A stretch of 64,000 nt of DNA from Camillea tinctor. Taxonomy: Eukaryota; Ascomycota; Sordariomycetes; Xylariales; Xylariaceae. Positions 22,278 through 35,374 of the stretch are shown one piece after another; the stretch's first letter is position 1, and each line of letters starts with the position of its first letter. The notes under the pieces are model-generated. The model saw only the letters and a program-made list of their open reading frames with translations. It searched no databases and was not told the origin of the DNA. The DNA lies in assembly GCA_022578605.1 (NCBI GenBank), contig MU394078.1, forward strand, positions 1 through 64,000, given 5' to 3'. The position numbers and the translations under genes are program-made.

Positions 22278-25200
22278 GAAAGTTCACTTGTTTCGCTACT
22301 TGAGATGTAGCATTTTGTTTTCTACCAGTATATTATTTGATCCTGCCCACGCTGCGAACGAAAATTAATACAGAATTAGTTCCAACCAGGCGTCGCTAGT
22401 ATTACTTCCATCCAGCTCGAGCAGCTAAAGAGATTATCTGATTCCATGGACATGTAAAGATACGGAGCATCGAGGTGGACCAGTTAAGTAAATTCCTGCT
22501 TGGTAAGACAGGACGACAATCCTTTAGCACTCGTGTTAATGCGAAAAAAAAGGTGCAACTTTCCAGCTTCGGCGCATATATCAACAAACTGATTTTCAAC
22601 ACGTGTCATCGGCCTAGTACTCGCTGAACAGGTCAGTCTAGTATATCGTGTATCTTACAGACAATAATATTTACTTCCTGGTATCTGTCTATCTTTCTTT
22701 ATCTCTACGACCGCGTCCAACTGTTTGTTCAATACGGCCAACTCCGGATATCATCGAGTAACTTATCACGAGACACAGTGTTCTTGAGATATTCAGAGAA
22801 TATGCATGGGACGCAAGTCCGTAGATCCCCCAAAGTAAGCCCCACTATGGGGATGGCATTGTTGGACCTGCACAGCTGCAGTCACACCCCCATACACAGC
22901 ATATATGTACGTAATTCGGTAGCAGGAAGATTGACATCTTGCCACGCTTTGGTACCAGGGAACCGCCACAGGAAACCCAGCCATTATCAATAGATATTCT
23001 ACCACATAGCCGAAAAGCGGCGCTTGCTGGCGATGTCGTGCAGCGTTCTGCAAGGTGCCGCCACCACACCGTCCTCTTGAGCAACCGGTCACTACGACGT
23101 GAGACCAGGATTTCCGGCCGCAGCATAACCGGCCAGCATCCTCGTGCTACCCAAGCTCAAGTATACTCCGTTCTTTTTTCCTTTTTTTTTTTTTGATCTT
23201 TTTCCTTTCTCTATATATCTCATGTCACGGCATACCACAGCTTCGTCTTAACCTGGTAGGTATGAATTATATTAGGTCAGACGGGGGTAGATTCAGCCAT
23301 TCCTGTTTCAAACCTCGTGTGCGGTGTCGGAGGAGGGTCCGGAAGAGCAAGCTTACCGAGTCTGTGCCGATTTCTTGGCGTTTACCAAATATCAACTGGC
23401 CTAGGGTAATTAAATCCTGCGGAGGAGGCCTTCCTACACTTCGGATCGTCTTGCGATTCAACTGGATAAGGAGCTATGATGCTGTCAATGCGGCACCCTC
23501 AGAGGGTCATCTCGTGACGGACGGCGACATGAACCGGTTACGCAAGGGACTCAATCGGGAAACCATCAGACCAGCTTAGGGCTTACCGATGCGCTTTGGG
23601 GGCGTTGTTGTCGGTTTAGTGAAGAAAAACCGGGTGGAGGAGAAGCTAATAAGAGCAGAACGATGGGGACCAGCTTCCCGCTTTGTTTTTGGTCCAGTCA
23701 GACGGAACTTCAGCTAGCCTAGCTCTAGTGGCGGAAAGGCGATGCGTCCATACTGTTCATACGGGCCGGGACCAATTACTATCCACCGGAATCTAATACT
23801 ACTAACAGTAGCCCACACCCTAAAACCCATATTGGTGGGGGGAGGTGGGATAGAAAAGGAGGAGAACTTGATCAAATGGTGACTATTACCCCCCACGTAT
23901 CTGGACCAATGGGGTGGACAAGGGCATGGGAGAAGAAAAGAACATCCAGGCCACACAGGGGGTCCAGTCCACATCACCGCCAGAGTCTTTTTCTCCATGG
24001 AGTCTGATCTACCGCTGATAATAAGGCGAGAATGATGGTATTGTGCGGGCTCTGATGTCAGGTCAAACCCCGGGGACCAGAAGCTAGTCTGTCTTTGGTA
24101 TCCCTGCGTCCATGCTGCTAAAGACTGCTGCCATGCTGACCGTCCCTTGCCTTTGCACATCTGGGATTGCAGAGACAGGTGACACGACATTCACAGCAGC
24201 AGTCTGTTTAACTACTTCGAATGATCTACTAAGCTTCTTGGACATGGAATTCGAATTTCCTCCATAGCAGTAGATCGTGGAGACGTGGGGTTACTTCGAC
24301 GACGATCAAAAAGATGCCAAGATACCGTCGGTTGGACGCCTACCTCCGTATAATTGCTACTCCCTTGGTTTCGAGGTGACCGCGCTTGAAGAATGTGGCT
24401 TCTCGACAGGGTGCTTTCGATAATCCGAGTATTAACGAAAGAAAGGGGCTAGGGATCCTCCTACATCATATTACAAGCCACTTTACAAGTCTGTTGTGTG
24501 GGATTCTCATGTCGCTCACCTCCCCCCCCCTGAGAGTTAGGTCCTGACACGGAATTGGGAGGAGAGGGGGGAGAGAGGCCTCAAAAGATCGTTGCCGATT
24601 CGGCAAGTCATCCCGAAATGGGCCCTGATAATCATATGTCCTGTGACCTAAGATTACTTCCGTGGAAGACCAAACCTTGCGGCCTAGCCCGACGGACTTA
24701 ATAAAGTATCCAGGGCAATGTATTGGCCCGCTGTCCGAGTTCTAAACAGATCTTCAGGTGCAGCAGTCTGTGATGCTAAGCTGCGGGTGATCCCGTCACG
24801 GTCCCGACCAAAATTGTTCATATTCGACATAAAACATCCAAGATTGGCGTGTCAGAAGCCCCCAAAAATTCCCCAGGTACGTAATGGGAGCCGGAATGGC
24901 TGACTCTGGTTGTACCTCATTATAGTAGATCCAGCGAGAGAAAATAAACAGCTAAAAATAACCACGCCGTCATAAAATGAGATGGGCAACCCAAGGCTCC
25001 CACCCTACATCGAGATTCTCACTCAGTGATGCAAGATATATTATCAATAGATTACCCCTGACTACATGTCGTACATTATATCCATTCAATAAATACCGCT
25101 TCTGAACCTAACTACTCATGCTGCTGAGAGACCTTGGGCCAAAGAGGGAGGTGGGCTATGGAGAAAACGAAATAGCGATGCTTCTTGATGGTCTTTCTTT

Positions 25201-27757
25201 AAGAACGCTCCCCGCTCGCAGGACCTCTGGTCACGCTTCCTGGTCATTAAACTTATGCACTGGTCGCTAACTGCATATGCATGGTAACTAACGTCGGTTG
25301 TGGCGGCTGGCGGTTGGTGGTTTTGAGAGGAAAGGATACGAAGGGGATGAATTGCATACTCGATATGTGCAGAGGGTAGATATCTGCAGGGCAGCAATAC
25401 GTAGGTACGATGTACGTAGGGCTGCAATGCAATGTAAGAGTGATGGCGGCCTCGCTCGTGAGTCTCAGACGAGGAGCTTCAAGAGATAGACCTGGTTAAG
25501 CCGAAATTGAGCGTTAAGGATGGCTCAAGCGAGTGAATGCATAGCACAGGCTTCAAAATAACCGGGAAGGGTAAATATGGGAACAGCACCAAACAATGTG
25601 GACCAAACTCTTCCAACTCCGCATGTGCATCCTTGCCTGTTGACCAGCTTGCTTCTCATCCTCCACTGACCGGGTCGATGGTATGGGGCGAGGCCGAATT
25701 CCTCGGTTTGGAGATGGCAATTTCTAGATCTATCGTATCATGTTCCGGGCAATATGCTGATGACGACTTGTTTATATCAATGACTCCAAAATGCTCGTAC
25801 GATAGGTTCTCGGCGACAAGCATCATCGTTGCACTTGGGCTACGTTGGTATAGCGATTGGGCAGAGCCATATTCCCCTCTTTAATTGACAGATATGCGTA
25901 CGTGTAAGTCACCTATCGTTGGCGCCGGTGGCTCATAGCTAGCCGCTCTATTTGCTGGTGAGAGATACTTATGGCCTCTCGTTTGGGTACAGAAGAACTG
26001 AAAAGTTGAAGTACACCCAAGAGGCCGCATGATTATGCCGGTTTGAGGCTCCACATTGTCTTGGGCATCGTCAGCTTAAGCTGTATTGGTTTTACTACGA
26101 CAAACCAGGACGCCTCACTACCGATTTATAATCATGACTTGTTGCACGAGACTATTAATCCTCTTTTTCTGCCTTTTGTGGACTTTCTCAATACGGTTAC
26201 AGATTTGCAAAGAAGGCAACTTTCCACGAAGTTGTCACGAATATAGATTACGCTTCGGCAAATTACCTAGCTGAATATAGGAGAAAGAAATATCGCTAAC
26301 CATAGGTAAGAGGCTCGACTAATCGATGGCAAGGACCAAGGAATCACATGCCATTTTTTCTCATACAACTGCTGGGACCAGTTATACAACAGGTTGTGTT
26401 CACCTGAGGATGAAGGCTAAGCTAAACATACCTATAACAATCGGTTGAATTAACTCTCACGTCATAGTGAGTTATATTCACGATGGGGAAAGGAGAAAAC
26501 CTGATTCATAGCTATCTGAAGATCATACACAACTAAGAAAAACGTTAGAATCCATTCTCGTAGGAATTCCCCCCTTAATCTAATAGGCCACCACCAGAAC
26601 CCCCTCCAAACTCGACAGATCACCTATCACAAATCAACCTACCACTAGGATCCTCGATAGGTTAAGCAAATGTCAGGACAACTGCCGGACTTCACATGGG
26701 GAAACTCTCAGCACAGGCTCAGAGACCCTGCTCATGGTAACAGCCCACAATAATATAACCTACACATCTCTACTTTGACCCCCCGCCTCCTCCGCCGTTT
26801 CCCCCCATCGTACCCCCACCACGACCACGACCATGACCCTGATACTAATCCTCACCCGCATGTCTAGCGGCAGCCCCAGCCAGCTATAACAACCATGCTA
26901 ATGGTGACCTTAACTACTGATGCTAATACGCGAGCCAAGGTCCATTTACCGCTGTCGACCATATCCCCGCCCCCCCGGTAGACCCTTCCTTCTCTAGCCG
27001 CCACCCGAATATCGGACGCTCCCCTTTCCCGGGATGCCCTTGCATGGGGATATGTACGTGCCTGTGTGGGTGCCAAGAGGCAGTCCCGGGGTGGAGACGC
27101 GCGTGCGAGAACTGCCAGAACGGCGTGCACGATCGTGTTAGGCCTCGGACTATGCCAGTGCAGGTGCCCGTTCGAGTGCCCGTTCCTGTACCGGTTCGGG
27201 TTCCTGCGCTGGATGGTTCTCTGAGTCGGAGTACGGGATGGCTTACTTCTGGGAATTTGAGGTGGTAAGAGACGGGGTGCAAGATAGGGGTTGGGTAAGA
27301 AAAGGGGTAGGTATGATTTATATAAGGTAAGTACCTAGGTAGTTAGGTTAAATAAATGGGTGTTTAATCCCAGAAAGGCGCGGAACTATTATCTAGGATT
27401 TAAATTAGGCACGTTGGGATATATTCGCTATATAATAGAGTAAAGCTCAAACCTCACACACGTACCTCAATACTTGATATATACCTATATATCTATACAT
27501 AAAAATAAATGATATAAAACCATTGGTTAGTTACCTCGCCAGTTACACTCTCACCCTTTGTCCTGCAGTATACGATATACGAAATTCGTTGAATATAAAT
27601 AAATGAAATCGCTTGGCAAAGTTCGATAACCCCCTTTTCTTAACCGACCCCCTATCTCCCTCCACAACATAACCCCTAACAAAACGACATCCTCGGTCAC
27701 CTTATAGAGGCTAAACATAATTATTGGACCTTAAATTGGCGCATGTATACTATCAGG
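22278..27757. other. Gene-poor region of about 5.5 kb
   Basis: Only scattered open frames of at most 158 codons occur, often overlapping on both strands, with no recognisable domain. Frames at 23714-24190 (minus) and 25537-25884 (plus) are the longest and I cannot support either. A short GTGCCCGTTCC-type repeat lies near 27160-27210 and an ACCTAGGT octamer at 27333. Old gene relics are possible but not demonstrable. Confidence 0.5.
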
Positions 27758-29046
27758 CTACGATGATCTTTCACTAGGAGCCTCTGCTCCAAATTTAGGA
27801 AATATCCATGGTTCAGCATCCCCCAGACGGTCCGCCGTAAGGCCCGCAGAACCCGGATGTTTCATGCCAGCCTTCAACTGTCGCTCATATGAGACTCTAC
27901 GGAGACGTTCGGTCTCGGCAGGTGTGAGGCGAAGCTGAAAATATTGCCATTTAGTATGTCCTAGTCTGATAAAAGATTTAATTGTTGGTCAGGGCAGCTC
28001 ACATATAATTCGATACCAGCGACGTGGATAATAAACGCTAGCCATAGGGCCATGCCAAAGGTCGAGTTTAACACCGCTGCTACTTCAGCGATGTTCGTAG
28101 CATCAGACAGTGACTCGCGCACTGCAGCATGCTTGAACGGGCTTTCGCCAGTGAAAAAGGGCAGGCAAGCTGGGTATAGAGAAAGAGTCTCATTCCGCCC
28201 GCCGAGCATCCAAGAGAGCTTGTCACAAGGGATGGAATAATAGGCCGTGTCTAGCTTAGGGACGTACGCGGTGATGTACAAAATGATGCGATTCGTGATA
28301 ATACATCCGGCCTAGAACAATGTTAATTCTCAACTTCTGTCTCCTATAAGAAGCAGTAGAACTACATACCCACACCCAAGCTCTCAGCATCCAAGCTCGG
28401 TGCTGCTCAATCTGCAGTCGCTTGATGTTGATGTAAGACATAACAAGTGCCCCGATAAAAGCAATCCCAAGAGCACCCACGCCGGTCTGAATATCGAGGC
28501 CTCCACCGAAGCTATGCCTTCCGATTATAAAAGCACCGGCGGTTCCAGCTAAGGAAAGCGCAATAACCACGTAGCCGTTAACTCGGTGGACTATAATAGC
28601 TTTATATCGAACGATGGGGATAAACTGAACACATGCTAGGAGGGATGCAGGTAGGATGCCGGCTAGGTGTAGAATTATGCCGACAGAATACGGTGGCTGT
28701 AGCAAGTAGAAGCATTCTCCCGGTGCGGCCTCTATGAGATTCCTAAGTCAGTATATTATTTAGATCGCACACTGCTGCTCTGAGCTCTACTTAGGGGCTA
28801 GGAAAAGGGAAGTATATTCATATGAATGTCATATATCATACTGTTATTCGGCCCGCGATCGCTCTGTGAGCAGAATGTGCCATACAAATCTAGGCTCTGG
28901 AACCGAGAGAGTGTGAAGCCGAATAGGGCGCCTAGAAATATAAAGCACAGGACGAAGTTGTACCCTTTAGCGAAGCCGATCGGATTGTATATCTTGCGAG
29001 CGAAGGCAACAAAGCCATTTTTCGGGGGACGAGTGGGTACAGCCAT
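27758..29046 (-). CDS. DUF2306 multi-pass membrane protein
   Basis: Four exons, worked out from splice sites: 29046-28842, 28731-28370, 28311-28003, 27934-27758. Introns are 110, 58 and 68 nt, with donors GTATGA, GTATGT and GTGAGC. They join in frame to 350 residues. The first acceptor (CATAG at 28732) is the one that preserves the frame. The protein has an N-terminal helix (YNFVLCFIFLGALFGF), then a block typical of DUF2306: GIILHLAGILPASLLACVQF, a HRVNGYVVIALSLAGTAGAF helix, GALGIAFIGALVMSY, and the QHRAWMLRAW signature. A further helix near GMALWLAFIIHVAGIE follows before a soluble tail (PAETERLRRVSYER). Conserved His/Arg residues sit between helices as in the family. Biochemical role is unknown. 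It lies downstream of the P450 on the same strand. Confidence 0.85.
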
Positions 29047-30378
29047 GATATATAAGAGGATTGACAACACGACTCTCGAACTTGAAACGCTTTTAGATCT
29101 AAGGGAACAGGTTCTATACGGTATATTATGATACCGAGAAGAAGAGAACTAATATCAACGTCGTCTTGAATTCAGATTTCAGGTGATTATATACCCACAT
29201 AGTCTCTCTAAAATAATGATAACTACGCCACATCACATAACGAACAAGACTCTACGTACACCGATAGCATGATCTCATCGAGTTGATTCTTAACGCATCT
29301 GCCTAAAACGAGCATGCTGGCTATCCATTCCTGATCGATTACGTCTACAGAACCATCCATCCGGGCCAGGCAATACTTCAAACCCCTAGCGCCATCAAAT
29401 ATCGTCATGTATGTTCAGCGCGCTTCACAAGCAACAAGCACACGTTAATTCACGGAACAACATCAACATTCAACTAGCTACCTAGCTCGGACCACACCCG
29501 AGGGATCTCAAAATAAGCTTATAGTCAACGCCACGGCCACCGCGTATCGAGATGTGTGGAGCCGCTCGCTTTGGTCGGCAGCTAGCTTAAGCGAGTGCGA
29601 TCCTTGGCGATTCCCACGATGCTCTCCTGAGGGCTACCCTATTGGCTCACACCGCCGGAGGAACTCTATAGATCTGAGAGATCGTTGTCTTGTTTACTTG
29701 GATATGCCCTCGCACTCGCATAGCTTTTCAACTACGCATCATCGCAGAAATCTAAAAAGGGGGGAGGGGCTAAGTAGCCCTTAAGGGTGATCTTTTCCCC
29801 AGTTCCAGCCGATATCTGTTGTCGCTCAGCCCCAACTCCTTCAGCTTCTCGGCACCAAGAATCCAAGCCTACCACCATAAAATTTGTGTTATTCTATTGG
29901 CTCAAAAGGCGTCTTTCTAGTATTCTCCCATCACCTAAATGGGTATGTAACATCCAATCCATACTAGGTTAGAACAACACGTATATCCCTTACTACCAAC
30001 CAAAGAGCTAGGTTAAGTAAATTATTTTATTTTGAATTAGTATCAAGATCACGGCGATAGAAGTCTTCAGGGAAATATATTGAGATAAGCGGCTTTATTA
30101 AGACATCTCGGTGCAAATGAAATTCAATCCTAACTTTTCGGTTCCCCATCCCAGGATCCCCTATTCGCCTCAGTAATGCAAATCTCAAGTTCCCCCAAGC
30201 ATAGGACTTCTTCGTAGCCCATGCGTCACTCTATGATGGCACGAGCATTGTCCACAAAAGCAGCAGCTCGTGGGCGGCCCCGCAGTTGGTCGGTATTGTG
30301 GAAGTGGAAGGCTCATACTCGCCCTTTGACCCCCTTTAATCTAAAAAGAAAGGGCAGGGCTTGACTGATATCACCTAC
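29047..30378. other. Intergenic region between DUF2306 and P450 genes
   Basis: About 1.3 kb with only short open frames on both strands. It holds the 3' flank of the P450 and the promoter of the DUF2306 gene. No recognised element. Confidence 0.55.
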
Positions 30379-32152
30379 TTATGCAGTCACCCCCTTTCTT
30401 CTCTTCACTCGAACCTTAGCCTCTAGGGGAGGAATACCAAAACCAACGAACCAGACGTTTGGCGGCCTCTTGCCACCGTAGCTCTCGGGGAATTCGATGT
30501 CGTAGTTCTTTATGGCGTAGGCCATAGTCATCTTGAGCTCGAAATCGACCAGGAACCGACCGGGGCATGCGTGCTTCCCGTGGCTGAAGGGCAGGTAGTC
30601 AGACGACGTCGACACAAAGCTCAGGTGACTCAGGCCAGGCTTGCCCGTCTCCTGGTCGGCCGCGGCCTCACGTAGACGTGAGAAACGGAACGGGTCGTAC
30701 TCCTCTGGGTCGGGGAACTTCTCCTCATCCGTCTGCGACTGGTGGGCAAGGATAGACACCATCGTGCCCTGGGGTAATCGGACGCCGTCCTCTGTTACAA
30801 GTCCCTCGGGCGCAATAATCAAACGCTGCACGGTACGGCCGATGAAAGAGTGCACACGGAGGGTCTCGCGAGCCACACTGTCCGCGCGGGTCATAGCTGC
30901 GACTTGGCTTCTAGACCATCTAGTAGAAACTCCGTTCCCGCTGTCCGTAATGATCTTTGCCAGCTCCTCGCGAAGAAGGTTGATGGTGTTGTACTTAGAG
31001 TCCGAACCAATAACATTGAGAAGTAGGTTATGTAGGGTGATGACCGTCTGGTGCATCGTTCCGAAGTTAGACACAGCCAAACGCTTCGTTATGTCGTCAA
31101 GGCTGACTAGCTCCTCCGGGCGTTCCTTAACAGCGTACTGTAGCATCATCTGGACGAGATCTTGAGGAACCCGGACATCTTTGTTTGTGGCCTGTTGTTC
31201 AATAATCTGCATGCGCTCGCGGTAGAGAGGCTCAAAACGTGTTTTCAAGTCTTCAAGCTTTTTGCGCATGATCCGACTAGCCCAAGGACCATGGATTGGC
31301 CTCAAGAATTTACGAGTCGCAGCCAGAGCTCCCGCCGTGTCCAACATGCCATCTAGCACACCATAGCAGCTTTCAACGAACTTTTCATCGCGGCCTACAA
31401 TATACATACATCAATTAGCAAATAAACCTAGCTAACTGTTGATTCGTGATGTATTAGAACCATACGTACAGAGCCGTTGCCCTTCAGGTGAATCGCCGAG
31501 GGTAAAACCTAGGGTGGCCCGTCCAGCCAAAATACGGCATGCTGGGAAAAGATCGAGCTCTTTCCAGTTTTCCGAGTCGATTCCGAAGCAATCATCAAAC
31601 GCGGCGGCCACTTCATCGTTCATGATAGCACACACGCTTTCCAAGGCGCTGTTCAAGTCAGTCTTGATCAGCATGCCTCCCCACGGGTCGTGGGCAAACT
31701 TTTGACCAAGGCTGTGGTCTAGTTGAATCGAATCAATCTGTGCATGAAGAGAACTAGCTACCGAGTCGGGCTGCCGACAGAGCCATTGGAGCGAGGTCGG
31801 TGGAAGGATGACCTCGTCATGAGGACCAAATACCGGTATCAGGACGGAGCGGCCTTTCTTAGAATACTATCATCACAGCTTAGCAAGGCTCACTGTGGTC
31901 AATATAGAGAGGGAGACTTACATTCTCGTATGCGTCTTTGAACACTGCCGTGCAGTCAGTATGGAACTTCTGCCTCATGGCCCGCCATGATATCCCCTCC
32001 TTCTCACCCAGCCTGGGGAGATTTCGAGGATAGCTGATAGGGAAGAGGGCACGGTAGACCAGGAAGCCGATGATAGCAACGACAACGATGGCTAAGGCGA
32101 TCCTCTGAAAGGGTACGTGACCCATCAGAATGTGAGGGTATGTTATATCCAT
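30379..32152 (-). CDS. Cytochrome P450 monooxygenase
   Basis: Three exons: 32152-31922, 31866-31470, 31394-30379. Introns are 55 and 75 nt with GTAAGT and GTACGT donors; the second splits the Cys codon of an LCRDEKF motif. The product is 547 residues. An N-terminal membrane anchor (about 16-38, ALAIVVVAIIGFLVYRALF) and a Pro-rich hinge (ISYPRNLPRLG) place it on the ER. The K-helix ExxR is ETLR (386-389), PFRF is in EYDPFRF (about 442-448), and the haem loop FSHGKHACPGRF (479-490) has the ligand Cys at 486. The I-helix reads FGTMHQT instead of AGxxT with an acidic residue, a variant seen in fungal secondary-metabolism P450s of the ent-kaurene-oxidase-like group. Substrate is unknown. No terpene cyclase, PKS or NRPS gene is nearby. 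Confidence 0.92.
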
Positions 32153-35100
32153 TTTTTATTATTTGATAAACTCAGCCGCCTCTACCGCAACGAGTTTCAA
32201 AGGAAGGACGAGACCCGAAGATCATTGGCAGTGAGAGATAAGTTTTTCTTTTTCTTCTCTATGCTATACACCAAATCCCGTCCTCCACACCCTTGCTCAT
32301 CCTTCCTGGCGGTATCGGCCTTACCTACTGGCCAAGGAAGGAAAACTCTTCGGTGGCTCCCATACTCCACATGATCGTCGTCTCTGTAGTGAGGGTGGTT
32401 TGTCTGATCATCAGATAAGATCTAAAAGATAATCGTGTGCAGGGGCCGCCCCATACAAGCGTCGTCAAGCCGACGATCACAATGTAATGTTGCAACTAAC
32501 ACCACACCCACTAACCCACCCTCTTGGGTTCGAGAAGCTTGTCCTTAGCTAAGCTTTCTCCCAAGACGTCTTGGTTGGTCTTGTTAGTTCTTGTGTTTGA
32601 CTGCAGTTTGCCAAGCCAGAAGTGATATATGTTCGTTGCCTTATAAACGAAGCGAGCTGAGATATTTGCCATTGTGCTCATCAATTCTTCTTCCAAAAAC
32701 ACCCATTCGTGACAATTTCGCCAAGTAGGCATAGACTCCCCCGTAGGGCTTCAATGCCAGAACTAGTAACCGAGTCCCAGCCCACTTCGTCATCCTAGTG
32801 CGTTTATACGACTAGACAACGGTGCAAAACAGGGCAAAGGAGCTAGTGACTGAGACAACGACAACAAAAGTTTTTTCATACGTAAATAATTCTGGTCCCC
32901 TCGTCCACTTAGGACCGATGCCAACGCGAATATAGCTAGTCCGAGACTAAAACCCCCACGAGGAAGCCTTCAGACTAGCCAATTGAGCTGGCCATTGCAC
33001 ACCATGATGGGAAGTAAGTCTGACACTCACCAGCCTCTAGGACACCATGCATGTATTCTCACACCAAAATTGCATATTCCGCCAATAAGGCGATGAATAA
33101 TTGGATTTATCCGCGATCTAAACCGTTTTACTTACCTACATCAAATTACCTCTCTTGGCATTCGCCATTTCGCTCTTATAAGAAAAGGGATTCTCTCTCG
33201 CGTAAATATTTTATACGAAATCAAAGAGAGGGATTTAATTTGTAGGGAAAACTCCATATGTTGACTTTCCATTCGTGCCCCTTTTTTTTTTATTAGTCCA
33301 ACTATCCGAGCAAGGGGAAACAAGTCCCTCAATTCCATGCATATTTACCTACTTGACCTATACGATATTGTTAGGGTACACAGCTTAAAGCATTTGCCTC
33401 GACATAAATATAATGCATGGATAGTGCATGAATAGAAAGTAGTGGTGTTACGATAGTATAAAGCTTCACCTGTCGTCCACCCATAATATACGACTCAGAT
33501 CCCACATTACGAGCTCTGCCTGTCAAACACCCACTTTCTCTCCTCAACAGGTCCCCAACCCGAAGCCAAACCCACATCCCGAATTCGCACCGGTCCCTAA
33601 CACGGTAGATAATTACCTGATTCGATGCACATAACTGGACCAGGTTGGCCGGGGAGTTCCACTGGCTTGATTTGCCTGCCGGGAGCCAGAAAGCAATTCG
33701 TTATTGATCATGGCTATATCGCCGAGGCCGCGACGACCGTTGACGAATACGATCACGTACTATGGACACTTGTTATCGTGCCATTCATGATAATCAGGCA
33801 GGCGGAGGCTGGAACCCGACGGGTCCGGAAATAACAACTTGACTGTTCCCTTTGCGGCCCTCCCCTTGGCATGCCGATGATGGCGACAACCCCGTAGGCA
33901 TGAAGCTGACAGAGGACGGGGGTTGAACAACCTACTGTTAGTATCATGCGGAGTTCGCCTTCTATTTCTGGCTTCGAAATGCGGGATAAGTCTGGCTATT
34001 TTATGTTTTTGATGTCTTCAACATTCCAGGGCGAGCCAGATAAGCGTGAAGTCAACTGCGACTTGAGAATAAATATAGTTATAGTTGTGACGCTGTTGAT
34101 TCGCATATGAGTTGACGATGTATAACATATTGCCAAAATATATGCGAGCGATCGATCACACAATTTTTGATAAGTACTCCATTAACTCAGGTCGGTCTAT
34201 AATGGTACCTGCCAAGATATAGAGACTACATACCTATGCAACGTTAGATGGAGGTATTTTTTGTCACTTTCAATCAAACCGGGGAACGTGCCTAGAGCGG
34301 AATAACTTACAGCGACAGCACATAAATAGGATATACATGTATACTCCATTTAGAAAATGAACTAGCAAGCCAAGCAACAGAGCCGCTGACGGCAAGTGGC
34401 TGGCTGAGAAGGGTCTGGGAGTGGCATATGGAAATTGGGGGCAGATATTGACTGATCGATCAATGGCTTTGTTATTCATGTGATCTGATGTAATGGTGAG
34501 GGCCCCTTTGTCACAAGGTAACTCATGTGGGCTTAGATGGCAAAGTATCCCCTTGCAGAGTCACTGTGTATGGGTTACCCAAAATATGAGACCTTTTCTC
34601 GAATCTCATTCCTAAGACATCACAAAGATTATGTTCGGTCAGCTGTTGCTACCTGGAGTAGACAAATGAAGATTATCTGTACTCAAGACATCTCTAGAAC
34701 CTGTGACGCAGGAATCATCTCTACTACTCGTTGCTGAAATGAGATTACGAGGTTGCTTGATTAGTTAGGTGAAAATAGATCTCTAGATGATGGGAGGACC
34801 TGTCCCTTATATATACGTAACTGCGGATAGACCTCGTACCATAAAAGGCTGTAATAGGTCACTACCTAATGTTAGGTTATCTAGATCGCTCGCGTAACCC
34901 ACTATCTTTCGTGAGGCACTATCATGGCCTTGGATGAGACAAGCGAAGACAGCGTGACTCCCCACCAACAATCCCCCTTGCAGTGTCAGAATTCCTCTTT
35001 AATTCAGTTCAAGACCATGGTAGTTGAATGAGCACAAAAACATGTTGAAGTGAGTAAGTAGTCTGTGCGCACCACACCTATGTTGTATATAAGACACTAC

Positions 35101-35374
35101 TACAACCTAATACACCTTATGGCAACTTACCTAAAATCAACAAAACTCCCAACCAGTGTTTACTCAGATATTAATCAACATGAGCATCCTAAAGGTAATA
35201 AATCAGCTATTTACTCTAAATGAACTCATTTCTAAGCTTTTATAGAGATCTTTCAAGAAACTCTGCGGGCCCGAGTCAACATCGTCAACATCGTCAACAT
35301 CGTCAACATCGTCAACATCTAGTTCGTTCCATGCAGAATGGGAGATTATCACAGAAGAACGAGATCATGCTTCA
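32153..35374. other. Gene-poor region of about 3.2 kb
   Basis: No supported coding region. Frames up to 85 codons lie on both strands. The right end contains the leader of the TPR gene and the ATCGTCAAC minisatellite. Confidence 0.5.
35275..35319. repeat. 9-bp minisatellite ATCGTCAAC upstream of the TPR gene
   Basis: Five tandem copies (the first partial at its left edge) of ATCGTCAAC, within 60 bp of the TPR start. In one frame it would encode Gln-His-Arg repeats, in an open frame (35220-35429) different from that of the TPR protein. Probably in the 5' leader. Confidence 0.85.

Noticed and set aside
27961..32152. Secondary-metabolite gene cluster around the P450
   Set aside because: No PKS, NRPS, terpene cyclase, prenyltransferase or pathway regulator is visible in the flanking DNA.
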